A stretch of 64,000 nt of DNA from Nocardia alni (GTDB taxonomy: Bacteria > Actinomycetota > Actinomycetes > Mycobacteriales > Mycobacteriaceae): NCBI RefSeq assembly GCF_019038435.1, contig NZ_JAGPOX010000010.1, forward strand, positions 41,029-105,028, in the 5' to 3' direction. Positions 25,262 to 34,564 of this stretch are shown in pieces (the stretch's first letter is position 1; each line of letters starts with the position of its first letter). A program made the translations under genes and the position numbers. Under the pieces are notes generated by a model. It did not search any database and was not told the origin of the DNA. It saw only the letters and a program-made list of their open reading frames with translations.

Positions 25262-26836
25262 GTGAGGTACTTCAACACGGCAGGTCCGTGTTATCCGGAC
25301 CTGCACTACATGCTGCCCGTCGACGAGCGGGTACCCGATGCCCGCACGTATATCGACTACGGGTTCTACTTCGTGCTGCATGCACCCCGGCAAAGCGGTA
25401 AGACCACGGCGCTGCTGGGCCTGTCCCGTGAGCTCATGGCCGAGGGGCGCTATGTGGCACTGTCGTTTTCGTGTGAAGTCGGGGAGGCACTCGGTGATGA
25501 TGTCGTAGGAGTCGAGGATGCGTTGCTGGGGGCCATGCGCCTGACAGCCGTGAATCAGCGGATGGCGCCGGAGCTTCTTCCCCCGGATCCGTGGCCGGAT
25601 TCGCCGCCGGGGACGCGCCTGCAAGCCGGACTGAGCGCGTGGGTGGCGAGTTGCCCGCGCCCGCTGGTGCTGTTCTTCGACGAGATCGATGCGCTGCGCG
25701 GGGATGGACTGATCACGGTGCTGCGCCAGCTGCGGGCCGGCTATACCCAGAATCGCAATGAGTTCGTGCATTCGGTGGTGTTGTGCGGACTGCGGGACGT
25801 GCGGGACTACAAGGCGTCGGGCGAGAATCCGAGCCGGTTGGGGACGGCCGGCCCGTTCAACATCAAGATTAAATCCGTCCGGATTGAGGATTTCACCGAA
25901 TCCGAAGTGACGCAGCTGTATCGGCAGCACTCGGCCGAGACCGGACAGGAATTCCACGACAAGGCCATCGATCTGGCTTTCCACTACACACAGGGTCAAC
26001 CATGGCTGACCAACGCCCTCGCCTGGGAAATCATCGGCAAGATGCGGGTGCGGGAGATGATCACACTCGATCACGTCGAGGAGGCGAAGGAGCGACTGAT
26101 CCTGGCCCGGGCCACACATCTGGATTCGTTGGTCGACAAACTGAACCAGCCGCGCGTACAGCGGATCATCGAGCCCATCATCGCCGGTGCCGATCTGGCC
26201 GGCGACGTCACCTTCGACGATGACATCACGTATGCGCGCGATCTGGGTCTGATCGCGCCCGGCAAGCACCTGCGGATCGCCAATCCGATCTATCAGGAGG
26301 TGATCGTCCGGGTCCTCGGCGGCCGAACCGAGGCGATGATCGCGGCAGAGCCGTCCAGTTTCCGCTTCCCGGACGGACGCATCGACTTCGCACGGCTGCT
26401 GCGGGAATTCGTGGAGTTCTGGATCCGGCACGGTGATGTGCTGGCCGCTCGCGACAATTATCACGAGGCGGCCGCGCAACTGGTGCTGATGGCGTACTTG
26501 CATCGAATCGTCAACGGCGCCGGGCATGTCGACCGTGAGGTGGGAGTCGGGCGAGGCCGGATAGATCTGCTGATCCGGCAGCCGTATCGGGGTGCCGAGG
26601 GGCGCGTGGTGGAGCAGCGGGAGGCGCTGGAGCTGAAGGTGTGGGCGGGCGGGCAGAGCGATCCGCTGCCGGACGGCCTGGCCCAGCTCGACGGATATCT
26701 GGATCGGCTCGGCCTGGACACCGGCACGCTGGTGATTTTCGACCGCCGCCCATTCGCCGCCCCGATCGCCGAGCGCACCGAATTCGGGACTGCGGGCACG
26801 CCGTCCGGTCGTACCGTCGCAGTGCTGCGTGCCTGA
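25262..26836 (+). CDS. AAA-like ATPase fused to a PD-(D/E)XK-type nuclease domain
   Basis: 524 residues. The N-terminal ATPase has Walker A APRQSGKTT (41-49) and Walker B LVLFFDEID (135-143), with a helical winged region to ~330. The C-terminal region holds a plausible PD-(D/E)XK core: Asp435 in GRGRIDLLI, then Glu457-x-Lys459 in ALELKVW. This layout occurs in the AAA-ATPase-like families with C-terminal nuclease-like domains found in mobile or defence contexts. GTG start. A stand-alone gene flanked by decayed sequence, which suggests an accessory locus. The substrate is unknown; a defence or DNA-transaction role is inference. Confidence 0.75.
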   Translation: MRYFNTAGPCYPDLHYMLPVDERVPDARTYIDYGFYFVLHAPRQSGKTTALLGLSRELMAEGRYVALSFSCEVGEALGDDVVGVEDALLGAMRLTAVNQRMAPELLPPDPWPDSPPGTRLQAGLSAWVASCPRPLVLFFDEIDALRGDGLITVLRQLRAGYTQNRNEFVHSVVLCGLRDVRDYKASGENPSRLGTAGPFNIKIKSVRIEDFTESEVTQLYRQHSAETGQEFHDKAIDLAFHYTQGQPWLTNALAWEIIGKMRVREMITLDHVEEAKERLILARATHLDSLVDKLNQPRVQRIIEPIIAGADLAGDVTFDDDITYARDLGLIAPGKHLRIANPIYQEVIVRVLGGRTEAMIAAEPSSFRFPDGRIDFARLLREFVEFWIRHGDVLAARDNYHEAAAQLVLMAYLHRIVNGAGHVDREVGVGRGRIDLLIRQPYRGAEGRVVEQREALELKVWAGGQSDPLPDGLAQLDGYLDRLGLDTGTLVIFDRRPFAAPIAERTEFGTAGTPSGRTVAVLRA

Positions 26837-27107
26837 TACGTTGTATCGCGGCGGGATGAGCGTCCGGATGCCTCGTGGCTATCCGTGACGTCTTGCAGGG
26901 TGCCGTTCGCGCTCGACCTGTACATCGCGAAGCTTGTCAGTTCCCCGGCCTCTCGGGTAATCGTTGCCGACGAAATGACCGGAATCTATTGTTTCGCCAC
27001 GCTTCTCGGCGATCACCCCGGTGCCGCGCACCGCCTCGATCTGCTACCGCAGCGGATACCTGCCGCCGGAACTGCTGGACCCGGACCGCGAGCCGCGGCG
27101 GATTGTC

Positions 27108-28070
27108 CTACAGGCGCAGGAGCCGGTCCGCGTTCCCGTGTGCGATCTTCTCGCGGTCGGCCGAGCTGAGGGGAGCGGTGTCCAGCAGGGTGCGGGCGGC
27201 CTGGTTGTGCAGGTAGGGATAGTCGACGGAGAACAGGATGCGGTCGACGCCGAGGACCGACAGGGCGCACTGTAGTGGGGCGACGGCGGTGTAACCGCTG
27301 GTGGTGATGTGGATGTTGGTTTGGAAGTACTCCGGGATCGGTTGGCGCAGTTGGGGTGTCAGTGGTGTGAGGACGTGGTCGATGCGGTCCAGGGCGAAGG
27401 GGATCATCTCGCCCATGTGGCCGATGATCAGCTGCAGGCGGGGGAGCCGGTCGAAGATGCCGGATACGATCAGGCGCAGCGTGTGCAGGGCGGCCTCGGC
27501 GTGCCAGCCCCACCCGGCCATCGCCAGCACGCGGCCCACTTCGGGCTGCAAGCCCGAATAGTACGCCTGCGCAACGGGTTCCGGCGGCAGGGCGGGATGC
27601 AGGTAGATCGGCACGTCGAGGTCCTGCGCGCATTCCAGGACCGGCATGAAGCGGGGGTCGTCGAGGAAGGTCCCGGCGGTGAGCCCGTTGATCATCGTGC
27701 CGCGCAGACCCAGACCGCGCACGGCGCGCTCCAGCTCGGCGGCGGCCTGCTCGGGATCCTGCATCGGCAGCGTGGCGAATCCGGCGAACCGGCTCGGATG
27801 CGCCGCGACCGTGGCTGCCAGAGCGTCGTTGACCTCCGTGGCCGCCCGCACCGCCCGCTCCGGATCCGGTCCCTCGGCGCCCGGCACGGTATGCGAAAGC
27901 ACTTGCACGTCGATTCCCGCGGCATCCATATCCGCCAGCCGCTGCTCGCCGACATCGGCCAGCGCACCCTCGATATGTCCCATCCGCGGATGCTCGCGCA
28001 GCCGCGCGACCAGTTCGGGATCCCGCAGCGCGGGGTGGCTGAAGTGCTCTTCGAGGGCGACAACACGCAT
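27108..28070 (-). CDS. Amidohydrolase-2 family protein (gamma-resorcylate decarboxylase / ACMSD-like)
   Basis: 320 residues of the metal-dependent TIM-barrel family. Metal ligands are recognisable: Glu-x-His in ALEEHF at the N-terminus, His in YLHPALPP, His in IIGHMGE and Asp in SVDYPY. The EEH rather than HxH opening is typical of non-oxidative decarboxylases such as gamma-resorcylate decarboxylase. Substrate assignment is inference. I use MRVVALEEH at 28070 as start. It follows the flavin monooxygenase on the same strand with a 120-bp gap. The 271-bp gap beyond its stop (26837-27107) contains nothing I can call. Confidence 0.85.
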   Translation of the reverse strand: MRVVALEEHFSHPALRDPELVARLREHPRMGHIEGALADVGEQRLADMDAAGIDVQVLSHTVPGAEGPDPERAVRAATEVNDALAATVAAHPSRFAGFATLPMQDPEQAAAELERAVRGLGLRGTMINGLTAGTFLDDPRFMPVLECAQDLDVPIYLHPALPPEPVAQAYYSGLQPEVGRVLAMAGWGWHAEAALHTLRLIVSGIFDRLPRLQLIIGHMGEMIPFALDRIDHVLTPLTPQLRQPIPEYFQTNIHITTSGYTAVAPLQCALSVLGVDRILFSVDYPYLHNQAARTLLDTAPLSSADREKIAHGNADRLLRL

Positions 28071-28190
28071 GAGGGCCACGTTACTGCTCCCGGAAGCCTT
28101 CCCCCGGCACTGTTCCGCTCATGGCAATCCGAGCCCACCCGAACCGGGCGTCGAGATCGGCCGCGACGCCGGTCCCGATCGAGCCCGTGA

Positions 28191-29669
28191 TCACGTCGCT
28201 GTGGGCTGATGCGCTTTCGTCCCGGTCCAGCGGGCGAGCGCGGCGCGCCATCCGTCGTCGTCGGAGGGTCCCGCCCAAGCGATATAACCATCAGGGCGAA
28301 CCAGCAGCGCCGGACCGTCGTCGGTTCGCCGAGCCTGCGCAAGCGCTCCGATGATCAGCGGCGCGCGGTCACGCTCCCGGACGAGCAGGAAACCCGGCCG
28401 CCGTTGCAATTCGGTCAGCCGTCCCTCGACCAGCGGAACCTCGGTCGCACGCGTTCCGACCAGCGGGTGCTCGCCGCGAGCGCGCGCATACCGCAGCGCG
28501 GTGCCGGTGAAGCTGCCGGCGATCGCATCCCGGATCCACGGCCGGGCCAGTGCCCGCGGGGCGATCCGATCACGCAACCACCGGGCCGGACGCGGGTGCA
28601 GCACAACCGAACGCATCATCAGCCCGGACTGCCGCAGCACCCGGCGCCCGATCGGGTGCCGCTCGGCGTGGTAACTCTCGAGGATCTCCGCGTTCGCACC
28701 GCCGAGCACGGCATCGATCTTCCAGGCCAGATTCGCCGCGTCCTGGATGCCGGTGTTCATGCCCTGCCCGCCCATCGGTGAATGCACGTGTGCCGCATCG
28801 CCGACGAAGAACACCCGCCCGCGCCGGTACTGCCGCACCTGGCGTTCCTCGCTGTGGAACCGGGAATGCCAGCCCACCTCGAGCACGCCGAGTTCATGAC
28901 CCATCGCCCGCTCGAGCACCGAGACGATCTCGGATTCCGACACCGGTTCGGTGTCGGGGAGCTGATGTCGCCGGTCCCAGGTCATCGACCGGTACCAGGC
29001 GCCACCGCGCTCGTCGCGTCCGTAGGGCGCCAGGAAACCGAACTCCTCGCGGGTGCTGCCCAGCGTCAATCCGCCGTCCCGAGGGCCGTCGGTGAGCAGG
29101 ACGTCGGCGAGCACCACCGAGGACAACACCGTCTTGCCCGGAAACCCGACATTCAAAAGGCTGCGTACCGTGCTGTGCGCTCCGTCAGCTGCGACGAGAT
29201 ATGTTGCGCGCCAGATGGTTCGGTGGGACGAGTCGTCGTCGTCCTTCGTGCGCGAGGTCACCTCGACACCATCGCCGTCCTGGGTGACGCCGACGACCTC
29301 GATACCGCGCCGGACGTCGGCGCCCTGCGCGGTGGCGTAGCGTTCCAGCGCCTGATCGACGTTCGTCTGCGGCGTGACCATGCCGAACCGGTAACGCGAA
29401 TGTAAGTGTGTGAGATCGAGTTTCGCGCCGGCGAACAGGTTGACCGCCTGGGTGGTCGCGCTGTGGGCGAGCAGATCCTCGGCCAGACCGCGCGCGTCCA
29501 GTACCTCCAGTGTGCGGGCCATCGTGGCGAACGCGCGGCTGGACGGATTGATCGAGGGCCACCGTTCCAGCACCGTCACCCTGCGCCCGGCCCGGGCCAG
29601 ATCACCGGCCAGCGTCAGACCCGCCGGGCCGGCGCCGACCAACAGCACCTCCGTCTCATACGTCGACAT
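28191..29669 (-). CDS. FAD-dependent aromatic monooxygenase (PheA/TfdB class)
   Basis: 492 residues of the group A flavin hydroxylase family. FAD motif GAGPAGLTLAGDLA at the N-terminus, the DG-type middle motif VAADGAHSTVR, and GDAAHVHSPMGGQGMNTG for the FAD ribityl site; a C-terminal thioredoxin-like tail. It hydroxylates phenolic rings with NAD(P)H and O2; substrate unknown. Start MSTYETEVLLVGAG at 29669, in an ATGA overlap with the upstream small gene. Part of a TetR-governed operon with the amidohydrolase. Confidence 0.9.
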   Translation of the reverse strand: MSTYETEVLLVGAGPAGLTLAGDLARAGRRVTVLERWPSINPSSRAFATMARTLEVLDARGLAEDLLAHSATTQAVNLFAGAKLDLTHLHSRYRFGMVTPQTNVDQALERYATAQGADVRRGIEVVGVTQDGDGVEVTSRTKDDDDSSHRTIWRATYLVAADGAHSTVRSLLNVGFPGKTVLSSVVLADVLLTDGPRDGGLTLGSTREEFGFLAPYGRDERGGAWYRSMTWDRRHQLPDTEPVSESEIVSVLERAMGHELGVLEVGWHSRFHSEERQVRQYRRGRVFFVGDAAHVHSPMGGQGMNTGIQDAANLAWKIDAVLGGANAEILESYHAERHPIGRRVLRQSGLMMRSVVLHPRPARWLRDRIAPRALARPWIRDAIAGSFTGTALRYARARGEHPLVGTRATEVPLVEGRLTELQRRPGFLLVRERDRAPLIIGALAQARRTDDGPALLVRPDGYIAWAGPSDDDGWRAALARWTGTKAHQPTAT

Positions 29670-30094
29670 CACGCGACCTCGATCGTCGGGTCGGCCACCC
29701 GGGCCGGGTCGGGGTACCACCGGCGGATGTCCTTCGGTGTCGAGGCCGCGCCCTGGTTGAAGACGAACCGCGCACCCGGCTGGCTGACATGCGCCGCATT
29801 GACGATCGCCTCGAACAGCAGCGTGTTGCCGGCGACGAGACGCACACCGGCGCCGATCAGCACCGCGTCGTACCGTTTGGCGGTCAGGCACCGGCGCGCT
29901 GTCTCGATGCCCGCCGGACCGAAGCCGATCAGGCAGTTGTCCACCTCGTACCCGGCGGCCCGCAGGCCCGCGAGGTTGTCGTCGTTCGCGCGGCGCAGGC
30001 CCTCCTCGGTGAGCCCCGCGAACTGCGCGAAATCGGGTGAGTCGTAGTCGATGACCTCGGCATCGAGGCCGATCTGAATGGCGGTGGTCGGCAT
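29669..30094 (-). CDS. Conserved hypothetical protein, first gene of the monooxygenase operon
   Basis: 141 residues, soluble, with GGAGG before the ATG at 30094. Sequence such as YDAVLIGAGVRLVAGNTLLFEAIVNA looks Rossmann-like, but I do not recognise the family. The stop overlaps the monooxygenase start. It is separated from the divergent TetR by a region with two matching operators. A role in the same pathway is inferred from position only. Confidence 0.75.
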   Translation of the reverse strand: MPTTAIQIGLDAEVIDYDSPDFAQFAGLTEEGLRRANDDNLAGLRAAGYEVDNCLIGFGPAGIETARRCLTAKRYDAVLIGAGVRLVAGNTLLFEAIVNAAHVSQPGARFVFNQGAASTPKDIRRWYPDPARVADPTIEVA

Positions 30095-30113
30095 GGCGTC
30101 CTCCGAAAGCATA

Positions 30114-30173
30114 TTCAACAACTGTTGAAAACGACGATAGACGACCGGCCGCCTGTGTTCAACACTTGTTGAG
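30114..30173. promoter_or_regulatory. Twin TetR operators in a divergent promoter
   Basis: Two copies of TTCAACA-N2-TGTTGAA: a perfect one at 30114-30129 and one with a single mismatch at 30158-30173 (TTCAACA-CT-TGTTGAG). They are 44 bp apart, about four helical turns, between the divergent small-protein/monooxygenase operon and the TetR gene at 30186. The expected regulator is that TetR. Confidence 0.75.
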
Positions 30174-30185
30174 TACGCTCGCGTC

Positions 30186-30749
30186 ATGACGAAGGCACGA
30201 GATCCCGACACTCGTCGCGCGGCGATCCTGAGCGCCGCGCGATCATTGTTCGGCGCCAACGGATTCGAGCGCACGACGATCCGGCGGATCGCCGCCGAGG
30301 CTGGTGTCGATCCCGCGCTCGTCATCCACCACTTCGACTCGAAGAACGCACTGTTCGCCGCGGTAGCGCAACCGGAGATCGAGCTGCCGGACCTGTCCGG
30401 CGTCCCACCGGACCGGGTAGCCGACGTGCTGTACCCCGTCTTCGCCGAACTCTGGGGCCCCGAAGGCCCCCTGATGCCCCTGCTCCGCGCCGCCTCGACC
30501 AGCCGACCGGCCGCCGACACCCTGCTCGAGGTCTTTCAGGAACGAGTCGCCCCCGCCCTCGCCCCCGTCGTCTCCGACCACGCCGGCGAGCGAGCCGCCC
30601 TCATCGGCACGCAAATGCTCGGCATAGCCGTCGCACGATTCGTCGTCGGCCTCCCGCCGCTGTGCGAAATGGACGACGCCACCACCATTCAATGGCTGCG
30701 GCCCGTCATCGCCCACTACCTCACATCGCCCGCACCCACGGCTACGTGA
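30186..30749 (+). CDS. TetR family transcriptional regulator
   Basis: 187 residues. HTH at ~25-50 (TTIRRIAAEAGVDPALVIHHF), helical ligand domain after. The ATG lies 13 bp beyond the second of two matching palindromes, so autoregulation and control of the divergent operon are likely. Followed by a hairpin with a TTCG loop. Confidence 0.9.
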   Translation: MTKARDPDTRRAAILSAARSLFGANGFERTTIRRIAAEAGVDPALVIHHFDSKNALFAAVAQPEIELPDLSGVPPDRVADVLYPVFAELWGPEGPLMPLLRAASTSRPAADTLLEVFQERVAPALAPVVSDHAGERAALIGTQMLGIAVARFVVGLPPLCEMDDATTIQWLRPVIAHYLTSPAPTAT

Positions 30750-30816
30750 ATCCCGAGCCGGCTGACCGGGCGACATGGTCGGACGTTTCCAGCATTGCTC
30801 CGGGTGGGTTTCATGG

Positions 30817-30834
30817 CCTACCGTTCGCGGTAGG
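30817..30834 (+). terminator. Stem-loop with TTCG tetraloop after the TetR gene
   Basis: CCTACCG-TTCG-CGGTAGG, a 7-bp stem with a very stable loop, 68 bp after the stop. No U tract, as often in actinobacteria. The rest of 30750-30999 shows no gene. Confidence 0.5.
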
Positions 30835-30999
30835 TTGGTAAGACTGTCCGATGGCACCCAGATCGTCAGGGTTCTGGGGGAGCGGTGGATTCGGACGTCA
30901 CCGATAGTGAAACGATGCTCATGCCTCGGCCGTGCGTCACTCGAGCGCGCAGCCGCCGGGAAGGTGTGACCGGCAGTACGCAACCGTATTGTCGATCTC

Positions 31000-31845
31000 A
31001 TGAACGATGGTTTCGCGCGTGACATGTGGCGTGTTCTCGAGCCGGTGCACGGGGTCACGTACTTCGCGCCCGAGTGCGCCTCTGCTTTCAAAGCCGTTGG
31101 GCTGCGCGGTTTCTGGATGGGGTACTTCGGCGGACGGGCGGTACCGCTCGGCCAGGTGGGGCCGAGTGTCGTGGAGGCCGTTTTCTACAACTTCCATCCG
31201 GACATGGTCCGGCGTGCGATTCCCGACGCATGGAAGTTCGCCGCCCCCGAGGCGATTCTGGACGCGCGCCGCACGTCCAGCGCGCAGGTGCTGTGTGGAC
31301 TGGTTCCCGATATCGCCGGCATCGCGGCGCAGGTGCTGCCCGCGCTGACGGCGGCGATCGATGCCGCACCCGTGTGCGGTCGCGCGCTGTTCGCGGCGAA
31401 TCGGGACCTGCCTACTCCCGATGAACCGGTCGAGGCGCTCTGGCAGGCCGTCACGACGCTGCGTGAGCATCGCGGGGACGGGCACTTCGCCACGCTGCTG
31501 ACCGAGGGACTCGACGGTTGTGAGGCCGTCGTGCTGTTCGCCGCCGATACCGGCACCGAGCCGGAGATGTGGCGCAGCCTTCGCAGCTGGAGCGAAAGCG
31601 ACTGGGCGGCAGCGCGATCCCGACTGGCGGAGCGCGGACTGATGAGCGAGTCGGGCGGCATCACCGACGCGGGTCGCGCATTGCGGGCGCATATCGAATT
31701 GCGCACCGACGCCCTCGCCGCGACAGCCTATCGGCACGTGCCGGGGATCGAGGCAACTGTCGGCGCGCTCGTTCCGGCCGCACGTGCCGTCGAGAGCGCC
31801 GGCCTGGCTCGGTCCGCCGACTTCCTGCGCGTCGGCAGGGTATAG
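31000..31845 (+). CDS. SCO6745 family protein
   Basis: 281 residues beginning MNDGFARDMWRVLEPVHGVTYFAPE, a pattern I know from the SCO6745 family of actinobacterial proteins of unknown role. All-alpha, with a C-terminal winged-helix-like part (DWAAARSRLAERGLMSESGGITDAGRAL), which resembles a regulator or DNA-binding module. No signal peptide. Stand-alone, convergent with the LGFP gene across a hairpin. Confidence 0.8.
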   Translation: MNDGFARDMWRVLEPVHGVTYFAPECASAFKAVGLRGFWMGYFGGRAVPLGQVGPSVVEAVFYNFHPDMVRRAIPDAWKFAAPEAILDARRTSSAQVLCGLVPDIAGIAAQVLPALTAAIDAAPVCGRALFAANRDLPTPDEPVEALWQAVTTLREHRGDGHFATLLTEGLDGCEAVVLFAADTGTEPEMWRSLRSWSESDWAAARSRLAERGLMSESGGITDAGRALRAHIELRTDALAATAYRHVPGIEATVGALVPAARAVESAGLARSADFLRVGRV

Positions 31846-31925
31846 GAAATCGGGCCCGTCGACGAAACACAGGCCGGCTCGGGTGATCTCGATGCAAGCC
31901 GTTCCTCTGGGAACCGTCCGGGTGC

Positions 31926-31957
31926 GGTGGGCGCCGACCATCGGGTCGACGCCCACC
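31926..31957. terminator. Bidirectional terminator hairpin
   Basis: An 8-bp arm GGTGGGCG/CGCCCACC continues, after one mismatch, as CGACC/GGTCG around an ATCG loop. It lies between the convergent SCO6745 and LGFP genes. Confidence 0.7.
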
Positions 31958-31976
31958 GAACTACCTGCGCGGCACG

Positions 31977-32318
31977 CTAGTTCGCGTTGACCGTGGCCTT
32001 GCTCTCGGCGAACGAGTAGCTGATCGAGCCATTTTCGAACTGGCTGATCTTTCCGCCGTCGATGTCCTGCTCATCGGACGTCGGGTAACCCAGCCGGCCG
32101 CCCGCGCCGCCCTCGGCCTCCCATGCCTCACGGATGGCGCCGTACACGGTCCGGGTGCCTGTCGGGAGGCTGAAATAGATGACACCCCCGGTGAATTCCT
32201 GGTACTTGCCACCGTTGGGGGCGTCCTTCTCGTCCGAGGTCGGCTCGCCCAGCGGGCTTGTCGCGCCACCGGCTTCGTTGTAGTGGTCGCCGATCGCTCC
32301 CTTTACCTCGAATGCCAT
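31977..32318 (-). CDS. LGFP-repeat protein without signal peptide
   Basis: 113 residues containing two LGFP-type repeats: SPLGEPTSDEKD and GRLGYPTSDEQD, each followed by the Gly/Phe motif (GGKYQEFTGGVIYF; GGKISQFENGSISYS). LGFP repeats bind or decorate the mycolic-acid cell wall in secreted proteins of Mycobacteriales. This copy has no signal peptide and only two repeats, which is odd; it may be cytosolic, leaderless-exported or a remnant module. A strong GGAAGGAG site precedes the ATG. Confidence 0.88.
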   Translation of the reverse strand: MAFEVKGAIGDHYNEAGGATSPLGEPTSDEKDAPNGGKYQEFTGGVIYFSLPTGTRTVYGAIREAWEAEGGAGGRLGYPTSDEQDIDGGKISQFENGSISYSFAESKATVNAN

Positions 32319-32896
32319 CCAACAGCTCCTTCCACTCAGTTACGCATTAGCAAACGTGCCTCGCCACAGTAGCGTAGTTCGTAGATACATGCGAGGGACT
32401 GTGAAACGGTCAGCGTCTGTACATGCGGTGTTTACTGGATGAGAAAAAGCTACCGACCAGCATCTCGGCTCTAGGCTGTATCATCGGACGTGTCCGGCGA
32501 CTGTTCTTGGCGCGCATGCCATTCGGCAACTCAGGAGAGGTTCGGTCCGGAGGTGAATGGCTGCTGTCGAGGACGCGAGTCTCGAAGGGGCGCACGTGCC
32601 GACCGGCGCAGCGGTGTCCCCCCGGTTGCTGGCATGTCGTAAGTGACTGTGCTAGGCATGTTTTGAAGGTGGTGAAAGTTGGGGTGCCGCGGTGTGGTTC
32701 CTTCGGCTGGGCGTGGTGCCTTCGGCTGGTGCGGCCAGCGTAGCGGACGCGGAGGGCGGACTTGACCGATGCCCAGTGGGCTCGCCTGGAACTGTTGCTG
32801 CACTGCGGAATCCGTGTGTGATCCCGCCGATCACCCAGTGGCTCCGAACCGGTTGAGGGCGGCATCCACCCGCCCTCAACCGCTTTCGAAACCGAT
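32319..32896. other. 578-bp gap, no intact gene
   Basis: Only degenerate material: a transposase-like fragment at 32738-32822 and a short direct repeat (CCTTCGGCTGG at about 32699 and 32721). The remaining open frames have no family resemblance and poor codon bias. Confidence 0.5.
32738..32822 (+). pseudogene. Remnant of an IS5-like transposase N-terminus
   Basis: One frame reads RRADLTDAQWARLELLLH then a stop at 32822, matching the opening DLTDAQWARLEPLLP of IS5-family transposases. There is an in-frame stop just upstream and no DDE domain, so it is a dead fragment. Confidence 0.5.
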
Positions 32897-33715
32897 CTAG
32901 GTCAGTGCGACTCCACCGTCGATCTGTAGAACCTGCCCGGTGACGAACGCGGCTTGATCCGACGCCAGATAAACTGCGGCAGCACCGATTTCAGCGGGCC
33001 GCGCAGTACCGCGCGGGAGAGCCGTGGTCCGGCTGAACCGATCCGGGTCGGCAGGACGGCTCCGGAGCCGTTGCGCGAAGATGCCGTGCTCCGGGTGAAA
33101 ACGGCTGCCCGAACTGGTTTCGCTGTGCACATCATCGGGGATCGTCCCGTAAGGCGCTATGGCATTCACCGTGATGCCGGATCGGCCGACCTCCAGAGCC
33201 AGCACCCGGGTGAAAGCGTGCACCGCCCCCTTGGCCGCCGAATAGACCGCCATGTGGGGATCGCCGATGATCGCCGCCATCGAGCCGATGTTGATGATGC
33301 GACCGCTCTCTCGTTCGAGCATCTGCGGCAATACCTTGTGCGTGCACAGCAGTGTGCTGCGCAGATTGATGTCGAGATCCGCCTGCCACTGCTCCGTCGT
33401 CGTCTCGGCGAACGGTACGACCGGGCCGTTACCGCCGACATTGTTGACCAGAACGTCGATTCCGCCGAACCGATGGCTTACTTCCGCGACCATCTCGCGC
33501 ACGGAGTCCTCGACCGTGACATCGGTCGGCCGCCAGAACACATCCCGCGCGCCCCGCGTGCGGGCCAGTTCAGCGACGCGTGCGCCGGCCTGTACGTCGC
33601 GGCCGACCAGGACCAGGCGAGCCTCCTCCTCCGCGAAGGCCAACGCGATCGCTCTGCCGATGTTGGCAGTCGCACCGGTCACCAGGACCACCTGCCCGCA
33701 CAGTCCGGTCTGCAT
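32897..33715 (-). CDS. SDR family oxidoreductase
   Basis: 272-residue classical SDR: TGATANIGRA, NNVGGNG, GSMAAI, YSAAK active site, and terminal DGGVALT. The ATG at 33715 has GGGGAAGG upstream; a GTG at 33730 adds five residues. It lies 18 bp after the stop of another SDR on the same strand, so the two form an operon. An insert of ~20 residues after the active site (DDVHSETSSGSRFHPEHG) forms a longer substrate loop. Substrate unknown. Confidence 0.9.
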   Translation of the reverse strand: MQTGLCGQVVLVTGATANIGRAIALAFAEEEARLVLVGRDVQAGARVAELARTRGARDVFWRPTDVTVEDSVREMVAEVSHRFGGIDVLVNNVGGNGPVVPFAETTTEQWQADLDINLRSTLLCTHKVLPQMLERESGRIINIGSMAAIIGDPHMAVYSAAKGAVHAFTRVLALEVGRSGITVNAIAPYGTIPDDVHSETSSGSRFHPEHGIFAQRLRSRPADPDRFSRTTALPRGTARPAEIGAAAVYLASDQAAFVTGQVLQIDGGVALT

Positions 33716-33733
33716 TATTACCTTCCCCACCGT

Positions 33734-34564
33734 TCAGCCATCGATGAAAACGCTTTCGTAGTCGTCGAATACGCCGTTGAACATCGTCGTCGGGGTCAGT
33801 GGGCGAGTGCCGACACCGCCCATGATTCCGTGCTCGTGCGCCAGATGCGTCATGCTCTCCAGCCGACCCGAATAGTCGGTCGGTTGCGCGAGCATCCAGG
33901 CGATGCCTTCCGCGGCCGCCTCGGAAGGCTCCCATTCGCTGTGGTCGACGCTCGGCATATTGGCCACGGACCCCTCGGATGCGACCGGCGCGTCGATCCG
34001 GAAGCAGTTGACCGCGATCCGGTCCCCGGCCAGCTGTCGCGCGAGATCGACGGTGAGCCGCTCGAGCGCGACCTTCGCCATCCCGTAGGACATGAGGCCC
34101 GGCACCGGCTTCAGCGCGGCAAGAGAGGACACGTTCACGATCCGCCCCTCTCCGGCCGCCCGCAGATGCGGCACAGCCTGCCGAGCGGCGATCAGTGGCG
34201 CGTCCAGATCGACGGCCATCACCAGATCGTGTCGGCGCAAAGGGATGTCGAGATCGCCGACGAACGTCACCGCGGCATTGTTGACCAGAACATCGAGCCG
34301 ACCGAGCAACTCGACGGTCCGATCCACCATCGCCGCGACCTGTTCCCGATCCGCCAGATCGACCGGCACGGCAACGGCAGTTCCTCCCGCTGCCCGAATC
34401 CGATCCACGACATCGTCCAACGTGCCCGGGGTGCGCTGCGGGCTCTCCCGCGTCGCCCGAGCCGCACAGGCGACGGCGTACCCCTGCGCAGCAAGAACCG
34501 AGGCAGTCGCCGCACCCACGCCACGACTCGCCCCCGTGACCAAGGCAACCTTCTCAAAACTCAT
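33734..34564 (-). CDS. SDR family oxidoreductase
   Basis: 276-residue SDR with TGASRGVG, NNAAVT, SSLAALK and YGMAK. Start MSFEKVALVTGASRG at 34564, with AAGGTGGG upstream; the longer open frame to 34915 reads non-homologous sequence. The C-terminus is atypical: it lacks the usual VDGG strand and ends PLTPTTMFNGVFDDYESVFIDG. First gene of the SDR pair. Confidence 0.88.
   Translation of the reverse strand: MSFEKVALVTGASRGVGAATASVLAAQGYAVACAARATRESPQRTPGTLDDVVDRIRAAGGTAVAVPVDLADREQVAAMVDRTVELLGRLDVLVNNAAVTFVGDLDIPLRRHDLVMAVDLDAPLIAARQAVPHLRAAGEGRIVNVSSLAALKPVPGLMSYGMAKVALERLTVDLARQLAGDRIAVNCFRIDAPVASEGSVANMPSVDHSEWEPSEAAAEGIAWMLAQPTDYSGRLESMTHLAHEHGIMGGVGTRPLTPTTMFNGVFDDYESVFIDG

Noticed and set aside
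23960..26527. 855-codon minus-strand open frame
   Set aside because: Runs antisense across the permease end, DUF6390 and the ATPase-nuclease, with no recognisable domain; a shadow.
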